Of a DNA stretch of 64,000 bases, positions 60,836 to 64,000 are shown piece by piece. The stretch is from Prochilodus magdalenae (taxonomy: Eukaryota > Chordata > Actinopteri > Characiformes > Prochilodontidae), in the NCBI GenBank assembly GCA_024036415.1, contig JAMWET010001633.1, forward strand, positions 494,001-558,000, given 5' to 3'. The position numbers and the translations under genes are program-made. The notes beneath the pieces were generated by a model. That model worked only from the letters and a program-made list of their open reading frames with translations. It was not told the DNA's origin and made no database searches. Position 1 is the stretch's first letter. Each line of letters begins with the position of its first letter.

Positions 60836-62068
60836 ATATAACGTATTATTTATATATATATATACATATATACATTAGTTACATGTTTAACAACTTAACA
60901 TGTTTAGCATGTCTTAATTTTGACAAATAATCAGAACTAAGCATTATAAAGATAAACATGCGGTGTGTACATTTAAACACCCAGCAACAGCATTAGCTCT
61001 TCAAAAACAGTGCTCCGTGTTTCTTCATATCCAATTTAGTCACATACTCTTTCTTGTACTGTAATATAGTACGTATTTTTCCATAAGCACTTACACTGCT
61101 GCCATACATTCATTAAGTTTTGTCTACTGTGTGCATCAGAAATTGCTTTATGAGGACGGTATTAGTATATCCATTGCCAGTATCAGGGCCGAAATGGTAT
61201 TTCTGGAATGCTAGTAATAGTTTATATATCCAATAAGTAATTCATGTTTGAGGATGTGGACACAATGAACAATGGCTTTTACCAAAATAAAGGAATTCCA
61301 TAAATATCAGTTCTTGACAGGTAATAAGGTCAGATGATGTTTAGTTACTTAGTGTCAATAACATAGAAAGTAGTATAGGAGCATCCCTAATTTAAATAGG
61401 GTACTGCAAGGAATTACATTAACCATGCTATTAACAGATTACATGTGCTTTCTGTATTTATTTATTCATTTTGAAATAATTCATATAAAATAAACATTGT
61501 TATTATTCTGTTATTATATAAGGTTGAATCATATTAAGTAGTCATTTGGGTCTGAGTAATTGTTTGTGTACTGGTTCCTGTTTGCAGTGATCAGTTTGCC
61601 GTCTTGCGTTTCCTGGACTCTCTTTGTGACTTCATGCCGGCCTCTCATAACATCCGACCCCTCAGGGCCTCCTCCCCTAGAGGAGGCAGCCAGGACCCCT
61701 CTGCCTTCCTGGAGAGAGAGATTCGAATCTTAAAGGATGGTGTTGCCTCCCTCCTCCGCGGCGAACAGGATGTGGATAGGCAGAGGTTTCAGGGAGGAAC
61801 TAGGCGGGTCCCTGCCTCTCCAGAGCAGCTCCAGCACTTCAGGGAGGAGTGGCACAGAGAGCAAGAGAAAAGCAGCAAGATGCTTCGTCCCATGGTAGAT
61901 GCCTCTCAGTACCGCAGGCTGATGGACAGGCTGATTCAGACACAGCTAGAGGGAGACATCTCTGCCCTAGTGGTGGTGCAAGGTAGCGAGGTAAGGAACC
62001 AGCTGAGTATTAATACTCCAGTGAACCTTATTTGACTCACAGAGCTTGTTTTTCAGAATGCGGAGTAA
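48010..62068 (+). CDS. fancb: Fanconi anaemia group B protein
   Basis: FANCB is a scaffold of the FANCB-FANCL-FAAP100 module of the nuclear Fanconi core complex, which monoubiquitinates FANCD2-FANCI during DNA interstrand crosslink repair. Coding exons: 48010-48894, 52013-52162, 53057-53149, 54266-54394, 55225-55400, 58233-58615, 60024-60264 and 61588-61990, then probably a tiny exon at 62057-62068. All borders are GT-AG and phases agree, giving about 820 codons against 859 residues in human. Exon 1 (295 codons) forms most of the N-terminal propeller-like region. The next exon carries SSLLVDDFVGCGSEQMLLMF, typical of FANCB. An acidic run, WDEEDEEEEIDYALDE, lies near residue 430 and a basic AAKKSK near 524. 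The first ATG is used; an acceptor at 47949 lies 60 bp upstream. Head to head with mospd2, as in human. Confidence 0.93.
50080..50480 (-). promoter_or_regulatory. Antisense promoter-like CpG-rich island in fancb intron 1
   Basis: On the minus strand, CGCCGCCCGCCATTTT (50351-50366, YY1/E2F-like) is followed 160 bp later by CAACCGCCATGAGC, an ATG in near-ideal Kozak context at 50192. This opens MSPAEQHDVIRRLLVKLRGR and continues to 49995. CpG density is well above the surroundings. The protein is not recognised; it may be a gene start, a retrocopy fragment, or a regulatory island. Confidence 0.25.
50911..51150 (+). mobile_element. Non-autonomous dispersed repeat
   Basis: The sequence runs from GTCAGTGTCACTGCAGTGCT, GAATGATCCACCAC, through TAAGTGGAGCTGATATGATG to TTTAATGTTATGGCTGAT. 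I recognise this as a common non-coding dispersed repeat in fish genomes; class uncertain (MITE or SINE). Confidence 0.55.
51151..51650 (-). mobile_element. Tc1-like transposon relic, catalytic C-terminal half
   Basis: The minus strand encodes WPPQSPDLNPIGNLWDVLEK, the conserved Tc1 transposase motif around the last catalytic residue region, followed by the usual C-terminal helix. Upstream sequence to 51650 (GATCATAGCACTGCCCC) matches the typical middle of such elements but is frame-broken. Confidence 0.8.
52013..52162 (+). CDS. fancb: fancb coding exon 2
   Basis: Fifty codons in phase 0, including LLVDDFVGCGSEQMLLMFEE and KFLITDLCGFHYS; donor GTCAGT. Confidence 0.93.
52170..52570 (-). mobile_element. 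Tc1-like transposon relic, internally deleted (copy 2)
   Basis: Inverted relative of 220-560, in fancb intron 2. The minus strand reads SVKEVAESAGVWKHTVIRVY and then, after a deletion junction, DVAYIHSLVWSIPKQISAVI. The same junction is present in both copies. Confidence 0.65.
53057..53149 (+). CDS. fancb: fancb coding exon 3
   Basis: Encodes CGGSDSEDLHQSDQAQENVL and KALDSRLQ; acceptor TTCTCACAG, phase 0 at both ends. Confidence 0.88.
53501..53542. repeat. (TA)n microsatellite
   Basis: About 20 TA units ending in TACATA directly at the left end of the Tc1 copy at 53547. Confidence 0.9.
53547..54114 (+). mobile_element. Tc1-like non-autonomous element (GGTTGGACAATG family), copy C
   Basis: Left end CAGGGGTTGGACAATGAAAC; right end CACTGTCCAACCCCTG. 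Encodes only the N-terminal transposase part (MGDIPEFKRGQIVGARLAGA, TASLCDASRATVSRV, then a stop). A short TGGTCTA tandem run lies near 54035-54080. Inserted in fancb intron 3 in gene orientation, flanked by TA on the left and TG/TA repeats on the right. Confidence 0.88.
54115..54182. repeat. (TG)n(TA)n compound microsatellite
   Basis: Starts exactly at the end of the Tc1 copy C. Confidence 0.9.
54266..54394 (+). CDS. fancb: fancb coding exon 4
   Basis: Encodes CGQAFLQELQRDLSVKERVL and DLVSDREHILPSPQQ; phase 0 at both ends. It lies 150 bp after a Tc1 element and a TG/TA microsatellite. Confidence 0.9.
54885..55085 (+). repeat. SINE body and tail in fancb intron 4
   Basis: Contains TCTAGGGTGTTTCCTGCATT, GTGCTCTGGGATAGGCTTTA and the tail AGTGGCTTAGATGATGAATA with ATGAATGA. 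No clear tRNA head. Confidence 0.6.
55225..55400 (+). CDS. fancb: fancb coding exon 5
   Basis: Starts EGLVCLWDEEDEEEEIDYAL and ends FGILFTPKTD plus AT, phase 2; donor GTATGT. The split codon completes to ATG (Met) with exon 6. Confidence 0.92.
57262..57390. repeat. (CT)n microsatellite
   Basis: About 70 bp of pure CT followed by interrupted CT to about 57390, in fancb intron 5. Confidence 0.95.
57622..58044 (+). repeat. Minisatellite, about 52-bp unit, nine copies
   Basis: TAATAACTCCTTTAGAGGG begins each of nine tandem units, followed by (C/T)GG(T/A)GGTGAGTGATGTT and TGTTTATTTGATG. Two units lack the TTTGTTTATTTGAT portion, making short (about 38-bp) variants. Confidence 0.92.
58233..58615 (+). 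CDS. fancb: fancb coding exon 6
   Basis: Encodes LEENVTASILLEPSCGEAAS through RVLTDCSIVS. The basic segment AAKKSKTP is a possible nuclear localisation element. Donor GTAATG, phase 1. Confidence 0.92.
58616..60023 (+). other. fancb intron 6
   Basis: No gene or strong repeat. TTTTTGTTT-rich tract at 59478-59526; open frames over it are not supported. Confidence 0.55.
60024..60264 (+). CDS. fancb: fancb coding exon 7
   Basis: Encodes DESKEDLLSLLAAFELWLFQ and SSVLLVHWQPCGPFKALLQV; donor GTGAGA, phase 2. Confidence 0.92.
60697..60882. repeat. 186-bp near-perfect palindrome with CA/TA core
   Basis: GTAACTAATGTG at the left edge pairs with CATTAGTTAC at the right edge. AATACGTTATATACACACAC pairs with GTGTGTATATAACGTATT, and TA/CA runs fill the middle. 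It lies in fancb intron 7. Confidence 0.85.
60883..61587 (+). other. Remainder of fancb intron 7
   Basis: AT-rich, no recognisable element. Confidence 0.5.
61588..61990 (+). CDS. fancb: fancb coding exon 8
   Basis: Starts SDQFAVLRFLDSLCDFMP, then a likely helical region, FLEREIRILKDGVASLLRGE and FREEWHREQEKSSKMLRPMV, ending VVVQGSE at donor GTAAGG. Without splicing, the frame runs on 14 codons to TGA at 62033-62035. Confidence 0.9.
62057..62068 (+). CDS. fancb: Possible fancb terminal mini-exon
   Basis: After the strong donor at 61991, the acceptor GCTTGTTTTTCAG at 62056 would leave a 66-nt intron. The last codons would be AAT GCG GAG TAA (NAE-stop). The intron is near the lower size limit for vertebrates, so readthrough to 62035 is the alternative. 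Confidence 0.45.
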   Translation, partial: NAE

Positions 62069-62230
62069 AAGGACTTTTAAGATGTGAATGTACAGTTTTA
62101 TGTACATTGCATATGAAAGTTTAAGAAAACGTAGCTTTACAACATATTTTTAATACTAATAATCATGTTTATTTTGTCCAAATTTAGGATCTTACTATAG
62201 TAAAGGGGAAATTTTGGGGAGGGAAAAACT

Positions 62231-62236
62231 AATAAA
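62231..62236 (+). terminator. fancb: fancb polyadenylation signal
   Basis: AATAAA about 160 bases after either candidate stop codon. It supports termination near 62035-62068 rather than splicing to a distant exon. Confidence 0.55.
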
Positions 62237-62259
62237 CACAGATTTCAGTTTCTACAGAT

Positions 62260-64000
62260 TTCAGTCTGCGAGTTTAACATTGGCTAATAAAGACTAGACG
62301 TCAGTGGTCACCCAAATCTCTTCCATATATACATCCCCGATACTTGGAGATGTGGTTTAGGATGCAGTGTCACTCACTGTGAGCTTTAAAAACTTAACTT
62401 CACTTTGTAGCTGAACACTGTAGGCACTCTCCCACATTATACAATGTTTAAATTACAGTGGGCTTTAAATATTAGCATTGTTTTTTATTATTCATAAACA
62501 TATCTTCAGTTTAAAGTTTCAAGAATATTTATAATCAGAAGTAACAGAAATGACAAATGTACTCTGAAGTGTCCATATGCCTATGTGATGTGTATGTGTG
62601 TGCACAAGGGGGGAAAACTGGCACAACACCAGCTGTCTTAAGTGGTTCCCAGCAGTGTTCAGCTACATGGTGATGTTTGTGAGTTGTATAGCCAGAGTAA
62701 GTCACACAGAGTTTTAAACCACCTTAAGGATGACCTGAGTGCAACTTTTTAGATTTTTTTTTGTTGGATACTTTTTTAAAAGCCTAATCAGACTGTATTT
62801 AGAGGAAAACATCACATGTATATGAACTATATGTGTTCATACAACTATATGTGTCGACTTTGGCAACAGTGCTACCATGGACGTAAAACCTCAAAAAGGC
62901 CTCACCTGTTTCTTCCTCTTGTTCTGAGGCCAGTAGTCACCTGTACTCAAGCATTTCAGGTGTTTACACCATGTTTGGACCAAAAGAGTTCTATTTAGTG
63001 GAATAGTGCTCTTGACAATAGTGTGGAAATGAAAACTGTTAAATCATTATTTAGATAAAACCTGCTTTAAGGAAAGATACTTTGAAGAACATGTAATAAA
63101 TACACAAAGAATTAACACAGTGCTGCTTTATGATAAACTAACATCACACAGGGAATCATCCTTGCTTCTTTAAAAGCAACAGTGGAGGAAAAAAATGCTC
63201 ATAAAATTTCTAAGGGCGATTGAGGTGTCCCCATACTTTTGGCTGCCCGGTGTTGCATCATTCAAATTAAAATAAATATATATATAAATACAGCGTGTAA
63301 TTCTGTCTTTGTGAATAATTGCCAGTGGATTATTGAAATGCAATTAAAGCATTCTTATTAAAATGTCCTAATCTGTCCGTAGGGCTGAATTTCGTGAGAG
63401 ACGACGCCCCATCCTCCGGCCTCCTCTCAGATAGACAGTGAAGTCCAGTCGGCACTGAGCAGTTTTTCTGCTTTGGGGTTGTTTTTACGGTATGGCTGCT
63501 GGCAGCGTGGACAGGCTCTCTGCCGTTTCCCCTGAGCTTCGCAGCTCTAATACTTCACCAGCGTTTTTCTGAGAAAACACTTAAGCTGCCCCCGGGACTC
63601 AAGCTGCTGGAGACGACCCCGTCAGCTCTCGTTCCGCTGCATGTCGTCCACCACTCGCGCACACACAGAGCACAGACTATAAAGCTATGGGCAAAACAAA
63701 AAATAATAAACCAGTTTTCCTTTCTGCCTTCCTTCATATGAAGTCAATCAGCTGAGAAGTTTAGTGTCTGGAGTTTGCTTTTTCATTTTAGCTCTGGATC
63801 TATTAGGCTAATGTGGCTAACAAGTGAATGAAGTTTATACCCTAGCAGTTAGCATGATGCTAACTTCTAACATGTTAGCCTCAGTACAGCTATACTATGT
63901 AATACCAATACAATACTGAGCATGTCTTGGCTTATAGATCATTTGTGAGGTAAATGGGAGGTATTGGTGTGGACTCAATACGTTATGGTCACCGTGGTTG
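62260..64000. other. Intergenic, no gene recognised
   Basis: AT-rich apart from a GC-rich patch at 63380-63660. GAGGTGTCCCCATACTTTTGG at about 63220 resembles a common fish MITE end. GTTAGCATGATGCTAACTT near 63850 is a short inverted repeat. No exon could be defined. In human the next gene beyond FANCB is GLRA2; nothing of it is visible here. Confidence 0.5.

Noticed and set aside
63376..63420. Possible last fancb exon after acceptor CCGTAG
   Set aside because: Joining from 61990 gives GGC TGA at once, the other phases need a donor that is not there, and a polyadenylation signal lies earlier at 62231.

Overview
The window is vertebrate nuclear DNA, almost certainly from a ray-finned (teleost) fish. 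Three intron-rich genes can be assembled exon by exon from splice sites and protein similarity. In order they are asb9-like (+), mospd2 (-) and fancb (+). The same three genes are neighbours on human Xp22 in the same relative orientations: ASB9 and MOSPD2 convergent, MOSPD2 and FANCB head to head. The fish assignment rests on the repeats: several Tc1-like transposon families, tRNA-derived SINEs, and dense GA, TA, TG and ATT microsatellites. An otophysan such as a catfish or characin is possible but not shown. No bacterial-type operon, CRISPR array or phage system is present.

Layout. 1-4700: mostly relics of Tc1-like elements, plus one unidentified open segment that looks like a 3' terminal exon (1374-1546). 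4718-7116: four coding exons of an asb9-like gene whose frame closes after three ankyrin repeats, with no SOCS box. 7117-19320: repeat-rich intergenic DNA between two convergent genes, holding a frameshifted Tc1 transposase, a degenerate minisatellite, a MITE, SINEs, a CTCF-like site, a CpG-rich orphan exon candidate and an inverted transposon pair. 19689-46075: mospd2 on the minus strand, 15 coding exons, 520 codons, with CRAL-TRIO domain, acidic linker, MSP (VAP-like) domain and C-terminal membrane anchor. 46076-48009: shared head-to-head promoter region with three copies of a GCCATCTTGGCT (YY1-like) box. 48010 to about 62068: fancb, 8 main coding exons, about 820 codons, polyadenylation signal at 62231. 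62260-64000: no gene recognised; from human gene order glra2 would be expected next, beyond the window.

The genes do not form a pathway. ASB9 is a substrate receptor for a cullin-5 ubiquitin ligase, MOSPD2 tethers the ER to other organelles through FFAT motifs, and FANCB is a scaffold of the Fanconi anaemia core ubiquitin ligase. Their adjacency is ancient synteny. I found no clearly new biological system. The most interesting points are the truncated asb9 frame, two mospd2 acceptor sites whose pyrimidine tracts lie in microsatellites, the repeated promoter box between mospd2 and fancb, a possible spliced upstream ORF of fancb, a 186-bp near-perfect palindrome in a fancb intron, and two orphan exon or promoter-like islands.
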